DNA of 64,000 nucleotides from positions 39,777 through 103,776 of the forward strand of contig CADEFT010000001.1 in assembly GCA_902826685.1 (NCBI GenBank), in the 5' to 3' direction. Position 1 is the stretch's first letter. Every line of letters starts with the position of its first letter. The DNA comes from an uncultured Acidobacteriota bacterium (lineage in GTDB: Bacteria > Acidobacteriota > Terriglobia > Bryobacterales > Bryobacteraceae). The position numbers and the translations under genes are program-made. Shown here piece after piece: positions 1 to 9,124 of the stretch. The notes beneath the pieces were generated by a model. It had not been told where the DNA came from and made no database searches. It saw only the letters and a program-made list of their open reading frames with translations.

Positions 1-175
1 CGCTTTTGAGGAACCGCGAACAACGGAAACCGGCGCGAGCGAAGTTCCTGATGTTCTGGAGGACCGCGCCGGTCCCTGTTCGCTTTTGAGGAACCGCGAA
101 CAACGGAAACCGGCGCGAGCGAAGTTCCTGATGTTTTGGAGGACCGCGCCGGTCCCTGTTCGCTTCTAAAGGAAC
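1..175. repeat. 80-bp tandem repeat with internal hairpins
   Basis: Two copies of an 80-bp unit lie at 1-80 and 81-160 and differ at only one base (C at 56, T at 136). A third copy breaks down after about 15 bases (161-175). The window starts inside the array, so more copies may lie upstream. Each unit can fold: bases 29-37 are an exact inverted repeat of 65-73, and 16-22 pairs with 77-83, giving a nested stem around a loop of about 27 nt. The period is not a multiple of three and no reading frame is kept, so it is not a coding repeat. It lies just upstream of a terminator and may be a structured RNA or an interspersed palindromic element; function unknown. Confidence 0.85.
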
Positions 176-202
176 CCAGTCCCCTTAACCGCGTTCGACT
201 CC

Positions 203-240
203 CGAAGGCCGGCCACTTTTGGCCGGTCTTCGCGTTTTTC
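203..240 (+). terminator. Rho-independent terminator for an upstream gene or RNA
   Basis: A 13-bp stem (203-215 pairing with 220-232, one G-U type mismatch) closes a 4-nt loop and is followed by a run of five T at 235-239. The T-run is on the plus-strand side, so it would stop transcription coming from the left edge, possibly a transcript carrying the 80-bp repeats. It also insulates the efflux operon that follows. Confidence 0.75.
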
Positions 241-271
241 GGAGTGGTCCGTACCAATACCGTGGGGTTCC

Positions 272-299
272 CTGACCCTTAGGGCGGGCGTAGTAACAT
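272..299 (+). promoter_or_regulatory. Possible promoter of the RND efflux operon
   Basis: CTGACC (272-277) and TAACAT (294-299) are separated by 16 bp and resemble a weak sigma-70 promoter. Transcription would begin near 306, which fits the ATG at 337 better than the TTG at 301. This is a pattern match only. Confidence 0.2.
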
Positions 300-336
300 A
301 TTGCCAGTGCGTAGCGCCCTTACTTCAAAGAATCGA

Positions 337-1587
337 ATGCCGTCCTTCCTGAAGACTCTCTCTGTCTCCGCGGTCCCATTCGCTTTTCTGCTCGTTGGAT
401 GCGGCGAACAAGCCGGATCGGACGCCAAGAAAGGCGGTCTGAAAAAGGGTGAGGCCGCAGTGCCGGTGGCCATCGCCAAAGTCACCACCCGCGACGTCCC
501 GGTCGACTTGCAAGTAATTGGAAACGTGGAGGCTTTCTCCACCGTCATGGTAAAGTCGCGCGTCACCGGGCCCATTGATAAGGTCCACTTTGCCGAAGGC
601 GCCTTCGTAACCAAGGGCGACAAACTGTTCAGCATCGACCCGGCCCCCTTTCAAACCGCCCTCAGCCAGGCGGAGGCGAATCTGGCGCGCGACCGTGCCG
701 TTCACCTGCAGGCGCAGGCCAACCTGAACCGGGATCTGGCGCAGCAAAAATTTCTTACGCAGCAGGCGGGCCGCTTCGCCAGCCTTCAGAAAGAAGGCGT
801 GGTTTCGAAGGAACAGGCCGAACAGCAGCAGTCGTCGGTGGATGTGGTGACGCAATCGGTGGCGGCCGACCAGGCAGCCATCGCCAGCGCGCAGGCTTCC
901 ATCGAAGCCGGCGAGGCGGCGGTCAAAACCGCGCGCATCATGTTGGGTTATACCACCATCCTGTCGCCGGTGGACGGCCGCACCGGGACGATTCTGACGC
1001 GGGAAGGCACGCTTACCTCGGCCAACGTGACCGAACTGGTGGCGATCAGCCAGGTGCAGCCGGTTTACGTTACATTCTCCGTCCCGGAGACGCAGTTGGG
1101 GATGGTCAAGGAAGCCATGACGCGCGGGAAGCTGCCGGTCTCGGCCGCGCCGCCCGACGATCCGGCGCATCCGGAAACCGGGCAGTTGACGTTCGTCGAC
1201 AGCAGCGTGGATCAAACCACCGGCACCATCAAGCTGAAGGGCCAGTTCGCCAATGCGAACCGCCGCCTGTGGCCCGGCCAGTTCGTGCGCGTGACGCTGC
1301 GTCTCGGCGTCACGCCGAACGCCCTCATCGTTCCCAACCAGGCCGTGCAAACCGGGCAGGAAGGCTCGTTCGTGTACCGCGTCAAGGCCGACCAATCGGT
1401 GGAAGCGGTGAACGTGAAGCTGGCCGGCCGCGTCAACGAAGACATGGTGATCGGCGCGGGCCTTGACAACGGCGACACGGTGGTGACCGAAGGCCAATTG
1501 CGTCTGGCGCCCGGCATGCGGGTGCGGCTGCGCGACGAAGCGGGGGCGCGCAAGGGCAAGAGCGGAGCGAAGAAAAAGAAGGAATAG
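337..1587 (+). CDS. RND efflux periplasmic adaptor (membrane fusion protein), lipoprotein
   Basis: A 416-aa adaptor of the AcrA/MdtA (HlyD_D23/biotinyl-lipoyl-like) family that links an inner-membrane RND pump to an outer-membrane channel. The N-terminus has a lipoprotein signal with lipobox LVGC (Cys22), so the mature protein should be anchored by lipid. The order is a first half of the barrel-sandwich domain around residues 45-85, a long alpha-helical hairpin rich in Gln and Ala (about 90-185), the second barrel-sandwich half, a beta-barrel domain near 225-300 and a membrane-proximal domain after it. The tail is Lys-rich. The frame is open to a TTG at 301, but the ATG at 337 directly precedes the signal peptide and is preferred. 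It lies 16 bp before two pump genes, so it probably serves both. Substrate cannot be read from sequence. Confidence 0.93.
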   Translation: MPSFLKTLSVSAVPFAFLLVGCGEQAGSDAKKGGLKKGEAAVPVAIAKVTTRDVPVDLQVIGNVEAFSTVMVKSRVTGPIDKVHFAEGAFVTKGDKLFSIDPAPFQTALSQAEANLARDRAVHLQAQANLNRDLAQQKFLTQQAGRFASLQKEGVVSKEQAEQQQSSVDVVTQSVAADQAAIASAQASIEAGEAAVKTARIMLGYTTILSPVDGRTGTILTREGTLTSANVTELVAISQVQPVYVTFSVPETQLGMVKEAMTRGKLPVSAAPPDDPAHPETGQLTFVDSSVDQTTGTIKLKGQFANANRRLWPGQFVRVTLRLGVTPNALIVPNQAVQTGQEGSFVYRVKADQSVEAVNVKLAGRVNEDMVIGAGLDNGDTVVTEGQLRLAPGMRVRLRDEAGARKGKSGAKKKKE

Positions 1588-1603
1588 CGGAAGGGCGGCG
1601 CGC

Positions 1604-4600
1604 ATGAACTTCTCGTCGGTATTCATCAAGCGTCCGGTGGCGACCAGCCTGCTCATGCTGGCGCTGGCGGTGTTCGGGGCCATCTCCTACACCCTGCTGC
1701 CGGTGGCCGACCTGCCCAATGTCGATTTCCCCACCCTGTCGGTTTCGGCGAGCCTGCCGGGCGCCAATCCGGATACGATGGCTTCGGCGGTGGCGACGCC
1801 GCTCGAACGCCAGTTCACCACCATCGCCGGACTGGATTCGATGACGTCGACCAGTTCCACCGGCGGCACCAACATCACCCTGACCTTTACGCTCGACCGC
1901 GATATCGACGGCGCCGCTGTGGACGTGCAAACGGCAATTGCCGAAGCGATGGCCTTACTGCCGCCCGGCATGCCGAGCCCGCCGTCGTTCCGCAAGTCGA
2001 ACCCCTCCGATTCGCCGGTGATGTTTCTGGGGCTGACGTCGACGACGATGCCGCTCTACGAGCTGCAGGAGTTCGCCGAAACCGAGATCGCGCAGCGGCT
2101 CTCGATGGTCACTGGCGTGGCCCAGGTCAATACCTTCGGCGCGCAGAAATACGCCGTGCGGGTGCAGGTGAACCCCGACAAGCTGGCCGCGCACCGGGTG
2201 GGCATCGATCAGGTGGGCGCCGCGCTGCGTCAATGGAACGTCAACGTTCCCACCGGCACGCTTTGGGGCGACAAGCAGGCTTTCAATATCCGCGCCGACG
2301 GCCAGTTGCGGCGGGCCGCCGATTTCGCCAAGATCACCGTGGCTTACCGCAACGGGTCGCCGATCCTGCTGCGCGACATCGCCACCGTGCTCGACAGCGT
2401 GGAAGACGACAAGACCGCTTCCTGGCTCTATCAGAACGGCAAGGGATACAAGGGGCTGAACCTGGCCGTGATGCGGCAGCCCAACAGCAACGTCATCGAC
2501 GTCAACGACCGCATCCGGGCCCTGATTCCGGAGATTCGCAAGAAGCTGCCGCCCGCGGTGGAGCTGAACATCCGCGGCGACCGGTCCAAGACCATTCGCG
2601 AAGCGTTCGAAGACATCAAGTTCACCATGTTCCTGGCCATGATGCTGGTCATCCTGGTGATCTTCCTGTTCCTGCGCAACGCGCGCGCCACGTTCATTCC
2701 CGCCGCCGCATTGCCTTTGTCGCTGTTCGGCACGCTGGCCATCATCTATATGCTGGGGTTCAGCCTGAACAACCTGACCATGATGGCGCTGATTCTGTCG
2801 GTGGGTTTTGTGGTGGACGACGCCATCGTGATGCTCGAAAACATCGTGCGCCACATCGAGCGCGGCGAGGGCGTGATGCAGGCGGCCTATCAGGGCTCGA
2901 AGGAAATCAGCTTCACCATCGTGTCGATGACCGTGTCGCTGGCGGCCGTTTTCATCCCCATCCTGTTCATGAGCGGCCTGATGGGGCGGCTGTTCCACGA
3001 GTTCGCCGTCACCATCGTCATCTCGATTCTCATTTCCGGCTTTGTCTCGATTTCGCTCACGCCGATGCTTTGCAGCCGCATGTTGAAGCAGGCTCACGAC
3101 GAGCAGAACGGCATCCTGTTCCGCATGACCGAGTGGTTCTTCCAGATCATGCTGCGCTTCTACGACTGGTCTCTGAAGCTGGTGTTGCGGGCGCGCCCGG
3201 TCATGATGCTGGTCTTCGCGGGCACCATCTGGCTCACCATGTACCTGTTCGAGATCGTGCCCAAGGGGTTCATTCCCGACCAGGACGTCGACACGATGTA
3301 CGCCAACAGCGAGGCCATTCAGGGCATCTCGTTCTACAAAATGGCGGAATACCAGCAAAAGATCGGCGAGATTATTTCAAGCGACGAGAACGTGGAATCG
3401 GTGATGGTCAGCGCCGGCGGCTCGTTCAACCAGAGCGCGAATTCGGCCCGCGCCTTCATTCAGTTGAAGCCGCGCAAGGAGCGGCCGCTATCGGTCACCC
3501 AGGTCATCGAAAAGATGCGGCCGCGGTTTGCGAACTTCGTGGGCGCGCGCGTCTTCCTCACCGCGCCGCCGTCGATTCGCATCGGCGGACGCATGTCGAA
3601 AAGCCAGTACGAGTACACCATGCAGGGCCCGGACGTGAATGAGCTCTATCGCGAGGCTCCGAAGCTGCAACGGGCGCTGTCGCAGGTGGAAGGCGTGCTG
3701 GACGTCACAAGCGATCTTCAGATCAAGAATCCACGCCTCAACGTGCGCGTGGACCGGGATAAAGTGGCGGCGCTCAACCTCAACATGCGCGACGTCTCAA
3801 GCGCCATGTACGACGCCTTCGGGCCGCGCTGGTCTTCCACCATCTACGCCCCCACGGCACAGTACAAAGTGCTGCTCGAACTGCTGCCGGAGTATCAGTC
3901 GCACCCGGATCTGCTTTCCAAACTCTATTTCAAGAATCGCGACGGCGTGCTGATTCCCATGGATTCGTTCGCCTCCACTTACCTCGATTCCGGACCGCAG
4001 ACCATCAGCCACTCCGGCCAGTTGCCGTCGGTGACGCTGTCGTACGCGTTGCGGCAGGGCGCCGCGCTCGGCGACGTGGTGGCAGGGATCGAAGAGGCGG
4101 CGGCGCAACTGCCGGACACCATCCGCACCGGCTTCCAGGGAACCGCCAAGGCCTTTCAGGACTCGCTCGCCAACATGACGCTGCTGCTCATCATCGCGCT
4201 GGCGGTGGTCTACATCTGCCTGGGCATTTTGTATGAGAGCTACGTGCATCCCATCACCATTCTTTCGGGCCTGCCTTCGGCCGGCCTGGGCGCGCTGTTG
4301 ACGCTGGTGCTGTTCAAACAGGAGCTCAACATCTACGCCTTCGTCGGCCTGTTCATGCTGATCGGCATCGTGAAGAAGAACGCCATCATGCAAATCGACT
4401 TTGCGCTGGAAGCCGAGCGCAAGGAAGGCAAGAGCCCGCGCGACGCCATCTATGAGGGCTGCCTGATCCGGTTCCGCCCCATTCTCATGACGACGCTGGC
4501 GGCATTGCTCGGGGTGCTGCCGATCGCCATCGGCATGGGAGCGGGCGGAGAAACGCGGCGTCCGCTCGGCCTGGCCGTCGCCGGCGGCCTGATCATTTCG

Positions 4601-4720
4601 CAGTTCGTGACTCTGTATCTGACTCCGGTCGTCTACACGTATCTGGACGCCCTCGTTCGCAAGACCCGCCGCGCGCCGGTTCGACGTCCGATCCCGTCGC
4701 CGATGCCGGCGGGCGATTAA
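1604..4720 (+). CDS. RND multidrug-type efflux pump, inner-membrane permease (HAE1 family), first copy
   Basis: A 1038-aa proton-driven exporter of the AcrB/MdtB/MdtC type, full length for the family. It begins with the typical FIKRPVATSLLM first membrane helix. The two periplasmic porter loops lie around 35-335 and 550-860, flanking two blocks of membrane helices. The proton-relay pair Asp405-Asp406 sits in the TM4 motif VVDDAIVMLEN, and the TM10 lysine is Lys925 in KKNAIM. A ribosome site GGAAGGG precedes the start. It is followed after 6 bp by a second, different pump gene, as in mdtBC operons where two pumps form a mixed trimer; whether they do so here is inference. No outer-membrane channel gene is present in the window. 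Confidence 0.95.
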   Translation: MNFSSVFIKRPVATSLLMLALAVFGAISYTLLPVADLPNVDFPTLSVSASLPGANPDTMASAVATPLERQFTTIAGLDSMTSTSSTGGTNITLTFTLDRDIDGAAVDVQTAIAEAMALLPPGMPSPPSFRKSNPSDSPVMFLGLTSTTMPLYELQEFAETEIAQRLSMVTGVAQVNTFGAQKYAVRVQVNPDKLAAHRVGIDQVGAALRQWNVNVPTGTLWGDKQAFNIRADGQLRRAADFAKITVAYRNGSPILLRDIATVLDSVEDDKTASWLYQNGKGYKGLNLAVMRQPNSNVIDVNDRIRALIPEIRKKLPPAVELNIRGDRSKTIREAFEDIKFTMFLAMMLVILVIFLFLRNARATFIPAAALPLSLFGTLAIIYMLGFSLNNLTMMALILSVGFVVDDAIVMLENIVRHIERGEGVMQAAYQGSKEISFTIVSMTVSLAAVFIPILFMSGLMGRLFHEFAVTIVISILISGFVSISLTPMLCSRMLKQAHDEQNGILFRMTEWFFQIMLRFYDWSLKLVLRARPVMMLVFAGTIWLTMYLFEIVPKGFIPDQDVDTMYANSEAIQGISFYKMAEYQQKIGEIISSDENVESVMVSAGGSFNQSANSARAFIQLKPRKERPLSVTQVIEKMRPRFANFVGARVFLTAPPSIRIGGRMSKSQYEYTMQGPDVNELYREAPKLQRALSQVEGVLDVTSDLQIKNPRLNVRVDRDKVAALNLNMRDVSSAMYDAFGPRWSSTIYAPTAQYKVLLELLPEYQSHPDLLSKLYFKNRDGVLIPMDSFASTYLDSGPQTISHSGQLPSVTLSYALRQGAALGDVVAGIEEAAAQLPDTIRTGFQGTAKAFQDSLANMTLLLIIALAVVYICLGILYESYVHPITILSGLPSAGLGALLTLVLFKQELNIYAFVGLFMLIGIVKKNAIMQIDFALEAERKEGKSPRDAIYEGCLIRFRPILMTTLAALLGVLPIAIGMGAGGETRRPLGLAVAGGLIISQFVTLYLTPVVYTYLDALVRKTRRAPVRRPIPSPMPAGD

Positions 4721-4726
4721 TCCCCC

Positions 4727-7700
4727 ATGAACGTATCCGCTCCCTTCATTGAACGCCCCATCGCCACCAGCCTGATGATGGCGGCCATCGCGCTGTTCGG
4801 TTCGGTGGCCTACCGCGCGCTGCCGGTCAGCGATTTGCCGAACGTCGATCTGCCGACGCTGCTGGTCACCGCCAGTCTGCCGGGCGCCAGTCCGGAGACG
4901 ATGGCCTCGGCCGTCGCCACGCCGCTTGAGAATCAGTTCACCATGATCGCCGGACTTTCGGCGATGAACTCGGTCAACTCGCTCGGGTCCACGCGGATCA
5001 CTCTTGAATTCGAGCTGAGCCGCGGTCTCGATGGCGCCGCGGTGGATGTGCAGGCGGCCATCACGCAGGCGGCGCGCCTTTTGCCGCAGGGCATGCCGAC
5101 GCCGCCGACGTTCACCAAGGTCAACCCGGCCGACCAGCCGATTCTCTACCTGGTGCTGACTTCGGACACGATGCCGTTATGGACGCTCAACGAATACGCG
5201 GAAACGCGCGTGGCGCAGCGAATGTCGATGGTCAACGGCGTGGCGCAGGTACAGGTGTTGGGCGCGCAGCGTTACGCCGTGCATGTGCAGGTGAATCCGC
5301 GGGCGCTCGCCGCCCGCCACGTGGGCATCAATGAAGTCGAGACCGCGCTGCGCAACTGGAACGTGAATCTGCCCATCGGCAGCATCGTGGGGCCGCAGCG
5401 CGCCTTCACCCTGCAGGCCACCGGACAGTTGATGAACGCCGCCGCCTATCGCCCGGTGATCGTCGCCTATCGCGACGGCTCGCCGATTCGCCTGGAAGAG
5501 CTTGGCCGCGTGGAAGACGGGATTGAAGACGACAAGGCCGCTTCCTGGTATTACAAGGATGGCGACGCCCAGCGCGCCGTCGTGCTCGCCATCCAGCGCC
5601 AGCCCGGCACCAACACCATGGAAGTCACCGAATCCATCAAGGCGCTGCTGCCCGTGTTTCAAAGCGAGTTGCCGCCTTCGGTGAAGATGGGCGTTCTTTA
5701 CGACCGCTCCGACACGATTCGCGAATCGTTTGAAGACGTGAAGTTCACCATGGCCCTCACGCTGGGCCTGGTGATCATGGTCATCTTCCTGTTCCTGCGC
5801 AATCTTTCGGCGACGGTGATTCCGAGCCTGGCGCTTCCGTTTTCCATCGTCGGTACGTTCGCCGTGATGTACCTGCTCGACTACAGCCTGGACAACCTGT
5901 CGATGATGGCGCTGATTCTTTCCGTTGGCTTCGTGGTGGACGACGCCATCGTGATGCTTGAGAATATCGTGCGCCACATCGAGATGGGCAAGCCGCCGAT
6001 GCAGGCGGCCTATGAAGGGGCGTCGGAAATCGGCTTCACGATCGTGTCGATGACGCTGTCGCTCGCCGCCGTCTTCATCCCGGTACTATTCATGGGAGGC
6101 GTGCTGGGACGGCTCTTCCGCGAATTCGCGGTCACCATCTGCGTGGCCGTGCTGATTTCCGGAGTCGTTTCGGTGACCCTCACGCCGATGCTCTGCAGCC
6201 GCTTTCTCGGGTCTTCCCACGGCCGTAAACACGGCTGGTTCTATCGCACCACGGAGCGATTCTTCGAATGGCTGCTGCACCTTTACGACGTCACTCTGGT
6301 ACGGGTGCTGCGCTATCGCGTGGTGACGGTGTTCGCCTTCTTTCTGCTGCTGATCGGCACCGGTTGGATCTTCGTGCGCATCCCCAAGGGCTTCATCCCC
6401 GATCAGGACGTGGACCAGATTCTCGCCTTCACCGAAGCCAATGAAGGCACTTCCTACTTCCAGATGGTGGAGCATCAGAAGCAGGTGGCGGAAATCGTTT
6501 CGCGCAATGAAAACGTGGATGCGCTGGTTTCAAGCGTGGGCGGCACCACCGCCGCCACCCTGGGCGGCGCCAATTTCGGCCAGCTCATCGTTCACCTGAA
6601 ACCGCGCCATGAGCGCAAGCTCGGCATTAATGGCGTCATCGAGCAACTGCGCGGCGAGGTGGATGAGATCCCCGGCCTGCGTACCTATCTGCAGAATCCG
6701 CCGACGGTGCAGATTGGCGGCCAGGTCACCAAGAGCCCTTATCAGTTCTCGCTGGTCTCACCCGACCGGGAGGAACTGTTCACCGCCGCCGAGTCTTTCA
6801 CCAAGGAACTGGCCAAGGAGCCTACTCTTCACGACGTCACCAGCAATCTGCAGATCCGCACGCCGCAAGTCAACGTGAAGATCGACCGCGATCGCGCGGC
6901 GTCGATGCAGGTGAACGCCGAGCAGATCGAAAACGCTCTTTACGACGCCTTCGGTCCGCGCTGGGTGTCGACCATTTACAGCTCGGTCAACGAATACAAG
7001 GTGCTGCTCGAACTGCTGCCTGAAGATCAGAAGGACCCCAAGGCCCTCTCGATGCTCTATTTCAAGGGCACCGGCGACCGGCTGATTCCGCTCGATTCGG
7101 TCGCCACCGTGCATGAGGACGTGGGGCCGCAGACGGTGAATCACTACGGCCAGTTGCCGGCGGTGACGGTGTCGTTCAACACGCGCCCGGGCGTGCCGCT
7201 GGGCGAGGCCGTTAAGCGCGTGGACGAAGCGGTGGCCGAGCATCTGCCCACTTCCATCACCACGGCGTTTCAGGGCTCGCTCGACGCCTTCCACGGCTCG
7301 CAATCGAATTTGGCGCTGCTGCTGGTGGTGGCGATCCTGGTGGTGTACATCGTGCTCGGCATTCTGTATGAAAGCTACATCCACCCGCTGACCATTCTTT
7401 CGGGTCTGCCTTCGGCGGGCTTCGGCGCGCTGCTGACTTTAACGCTGTTCCGCCTCGACCTCAACATCTACGGATTCGTTGGATTGATTATGCTGATCGG
7501 CATCGTGATGAAGAACGCCATCATGCAGATCGATTTCGCGCTCGAAGCCGAGCGCACCGAAGGGGCGAGCCCGCGCGACGCCATCTATCAGGGCTGCCTC
7601 ATCCGCTTCCGCCCCATCATGATGACCACGATGGCCGCGCTGCTGGGCGCCGTCCCGATCGCGGTGGGCTATGGCGCGGGCGGCGATGCGCGGCAGTCGC

Positions 7701-7861
7701 TGGGTCTGGTGGTGGTGGGTGGTTTGATCTTTTCGCAGATGGTGACGTTGTATCTGACGCCGGTGGTTTATACGTATATGGCGGCGCTGCAGGCGTGGAT
7801 GCGCCGGGAGAAGAAGACGAAACGTCCGGCGGTGCGGGAGCATCAGCCGGCGGGCGTGTAA
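4727..7861 (+). CDS. RND multidrug-type efflux pump, inner-membrane permease (HAE1 family), second copy
   Basis: A 1044-aa pump of the same family as the preceding gene, clearly paralogous along its whole length, with the first helix FIERPIATSLMM, the proton-relay pair Asp405-Asp406 in VVDDAIVMLEN and Lys929 in MKNAIM. Both pumps keep the full proton pathway, so neither looks like a dead partner. Only 6 bp separate it from the first pump, consistent with one mRNA and a duplicated pump pair. Its stop codon is 2 bp from the stop of the convergent helical-repeat gene, so there is no space for a separate terminator. Confidence 0.95.
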   Translation: MNVSAPFIERPIATSLMMAAIALFGSVAYRALPVSDLPNVDLPTLLVTASLPGASPETMASAVATPLENQFTMIAGLSAMNSVNSLGSTRITLEFELSRGLDGAAVDVQAAITQAARLLPQGMPTPPTFTKVNPADQPILYLVLTSDTMPLWTLNEYAETRVAQRMSMVNGVAQVQVLGAQRYAVHVQVNPRALAARHVGINEVETALRNWNVNLPIGSIVGPQRAFTLQATGQLMNAAAYRPVIVAYRDGSPIRLEELGRVEDGIEDDKAASWYYKDGDAQRAVVLAIQRQPGTNTMEVTESIKALLPVFQSELPPSVKMGVLYDRSDTIRESFEDVKFTMALTLGLVIMVIFLFLRNLSATVIPSLALPFSIVGTFAVMYLLDYSLDNLSMMALILSVGFVVDDAIVMLENIVRHIEMGKPPMQAAYEGASEIGFTIVSMTLSLAAVFIPVLFMGGVLGRLFREFAVTICVAVLISGVVSVTLTPMLCSRFLGSSHGRKHGWFYRTTERFFEWLLHLYDVTLVRVLRYRVVTVFAFFLLLIGTGWIFVRIPKGFIPDQDVDQILAFTEANEGTSYFQMVEHQKQVAEIVSRNENVDALVSSVGGTTAATLGGANFGQLIVHLKPRHERKLGINGVIEQLRGEVDEIPGLRTYLQNPPTVQIGGQVTKSPYQFSLVSPDREELFTAAESFTKELAKEPTLHDVTSNLQIRTPQVNVKIDRDRAASMQVNAEQIENALYDAFGPRWVSTIYSSVNEYKVLLELLPEDQKDPKALSMLYFKGTGDRLIPLDSVATVHEDVGPQTVNHYGQLPAVTVSFNTRPGVPLGEAVKRVDEAVAEHLPTSITTAFQGSLDAFHGSQSNLALLLVVAILVVYIVLGILYESYIHPLTILSGLPSAGFGALLTLTLFRLDLNIYGFVGLIMLIGIVMKNAIMQIDFALEAERTEGASPRDAIYQGCLIRFRPIMMTTMAALLGAVPIAVGYGAGGDARQSLGLVVVGGLIFSQMVTLYLTPVVYTYMAALQAWMRREKKTKRPAVREHQPAGV

Positions 7862-7863
7862 GG

Positions 7864-8472
7864 TTACGGCGGACCAAGCTGGCGTTTCATGTCATCGACA
7901 ACCTTCTCAAACATGCGACGTACTTTCATGTTCGCTTCCCCACGTGTCCAAGCCTCCATCTTTGCTATGACCGCCCGGTCATTGGCGTTCACCAAGGCCC
8001 TCGCCAATCCGAGCCGGAAGATCCAGTCGTTCGCGGGAACTTCATCGAATACCCTTAGAATGTCGCCTTTGTGGCGGCTCACGTCAATTTGTGCAAGAGC
8101 TTTCGCGGCCCGGGTCCGGACATTCCCATGCTGAGTGCGGTCGTTCAGGACGGACTGGATAAGCGGTGCTGCACGCACTTCCCCTAACTCTCCAAGCGCT
8201 GATATCGACTTCGAGCGTATCGCAGAGTTGAACGTGGAGTCGTTGTCATTTCTGCGCTCGCTCCTGGTACGTTCCAGCATGCGCAAAAGCACCGCTGCTA
8301 CTTCTTCCCGGGCAGCTAACTTTAGGAGTTCCTGCCTACGGTTGCTTACGCCTTCAGTCTCCAAAAGAACAAGGGTTATTCTCCGCTCCAGATCTTCCAG
8401 GGTGCGTGACGGCTGCGCCGCCGCGTTGGACGAAAAGCAGAAGCCAGCTATCAAAACGAATAGGATTGACAT
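7864..8472 (-). CDS. Secreted HEAT-like helical-repeat protein, copy 2
   Basis: A 202-aa protein with a hydrophobic signal peptide ending in AAAQ. The body consists of short helix pairs typical of HEAT/armadillo scaffolds, for example ALGELGEVRAAPLIQSV and RAAKALAQIDV. It has no catalytic motif and is probably a periplasmic interaction scaffold. It is a close paralogue of the next gene upstream (8504-9124), sharing the core RSKSISALGE-GEVRAAPLI and an almost identical C-terminus (MFEKVVDDMKRQLGP). It is the last gene of the DUF1549/DUF1501 operon, 31 bp after its paralogue. Family function is unknown. Confidence 0.8.
   Translation of the reverse strand: MSILFVLIAGFCFSSNAAAQPSRTLEDLERRITLVLLETEGVSNRRQELLKLAAREEVAAVLLRMLERTRSERRNDNDSTFNSAIRSKSISALGELGEVRAAPLIQSVLNDRTQHGNVRTRAAKALAQIDVSRHKGDILRVFDEVPANDWIFRLGLARALVNANDRAVIAKMEAWTRGEANMKVRRMFEKVVDDMKRQLGPP
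7879..7917 (-). repeat. 39-bp direct repeat at the 3' ends of two paralogous genes
   Basis: This 39-bp segment is identical to 8519-8557. Each copy encodes the C-terminal residues of one of the two helical-repeat paralogues. The rest of the two genes differs much more, so the identity at the 3' end points to recent gene conversion, or to strong constraint at DNA or protein level. Confidence 0.85.
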
Positions 8473-8503
8473 ACTGCGAGGCGTAACGGAGACCGTGTGC
8501 TGC

Positions 8504-9124
8504 CTACCACGGCCCCAACTGGCGTTTCATGTCATCGACAACCTTCTCAAACATGCGGCGTATCTCCGGCCTCGGTTCTCCTCGCGACCACGCTTCCATT
8601 CTGGCAAGTATAACGCGGTCTTTTGCGGGCACGAGGGATTTTGCGAGACCTAGACGTAGAGGCCAGTCCCGCGGTCCCGCCTCGTCGAAGACTCGAATGA
8701 GATCGCTCTTGTATGTCTGAACGTCGATCAGTCCAAGAGCCTTGGCGGCGCGGATTCTATCGTTGCTGTGAAGGCTGCCGTCATAGAGAACGGACTTGAT
8801 TAGCGGCGCCGCGCGGACTTCGCCGATCTCACCCAAGGCAGAAATAGACTTTGATCGCAACGCTGCCGCACGTGTGCTGCGCTTGTCGTCCCTTGGTTCG
8901 TTTCTCGTGCGTTCCAGAATGTGCAGAAGGACCGCGGAAACTTCTTCGCGGGAGGCGAGTTCCAGCAACTTCTGTTTGCGATTTATCGGGGCGTCGATGT
9001 TCAGAAGAACACCGGTAATCTGTTGTTCCAACTCGTCCAGCGTTAGGGCCCGCTGTGCCAAGGCTTGGGGAGCCAGCGTCACAGCGACTAAGCACTCTAA
9101 CACCGCCGGTCCCCGCATCTTCAT
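8504..9124 (-). CDS. Secreted HEAT-like helical-repeat protein, copy 1
   Basis: A 206-aa paralogue of the following gene with a signal peptide ending near PQALAQ and several short helix pairs such as RIRAAKALGLIDV. The frame is open much further upstream (to 9406), but the ATG at 9124 overlaps the stop of the PPC-domain gene in an ATGA quartet and starts a normal signal peptide, so it is chosen. Translational coupling with the PPC-domain protein suggests that the two act together outside the cytoplasm. No enzymatic residues are recognisable; a scaffold role is inference. Confidence 0.8.
   Translation of the reverse strand: MKMRGPAVLECLVAVTLAPQALAQRALTLDELEQQITGVLLNIDAPINRKQKLLELASREEVSAVLLHILERTRNEPRDDKRSTRAAALRSKSISALGEIGEVRAAPLIKSVLYDGSLHSNDRIRAAKALGLIDVQTYKSDLIRVFDEAGPRDWPLRLGLAKSLVPAKDRVILARMEAWSRGEPRPEIRRMFEKVVDDMKRQLGPW

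Noticed and set aside
1..175. Possible CRISPR array
   Set aside because: The whole 80-bp unit is repeated with almost no variation; there are no unique spacers.
187..212. GTTCGACTCCC resembling a tRNA or tmRNA T-arm
   Set aside because: The flanking bases do not pair as a T-stem (two of five pairs fail) and no acceptor stem or CCA end follows; the stretch instead runs into a terminator hairpin.
325..3358. Long minus-strand frames opposite the adaptor and first RND pump
   Set aside because: They are Arg/His-rich shadows of high-GC coding sequence with no domains or ribosome sites, and the plus-strand genes are secure.
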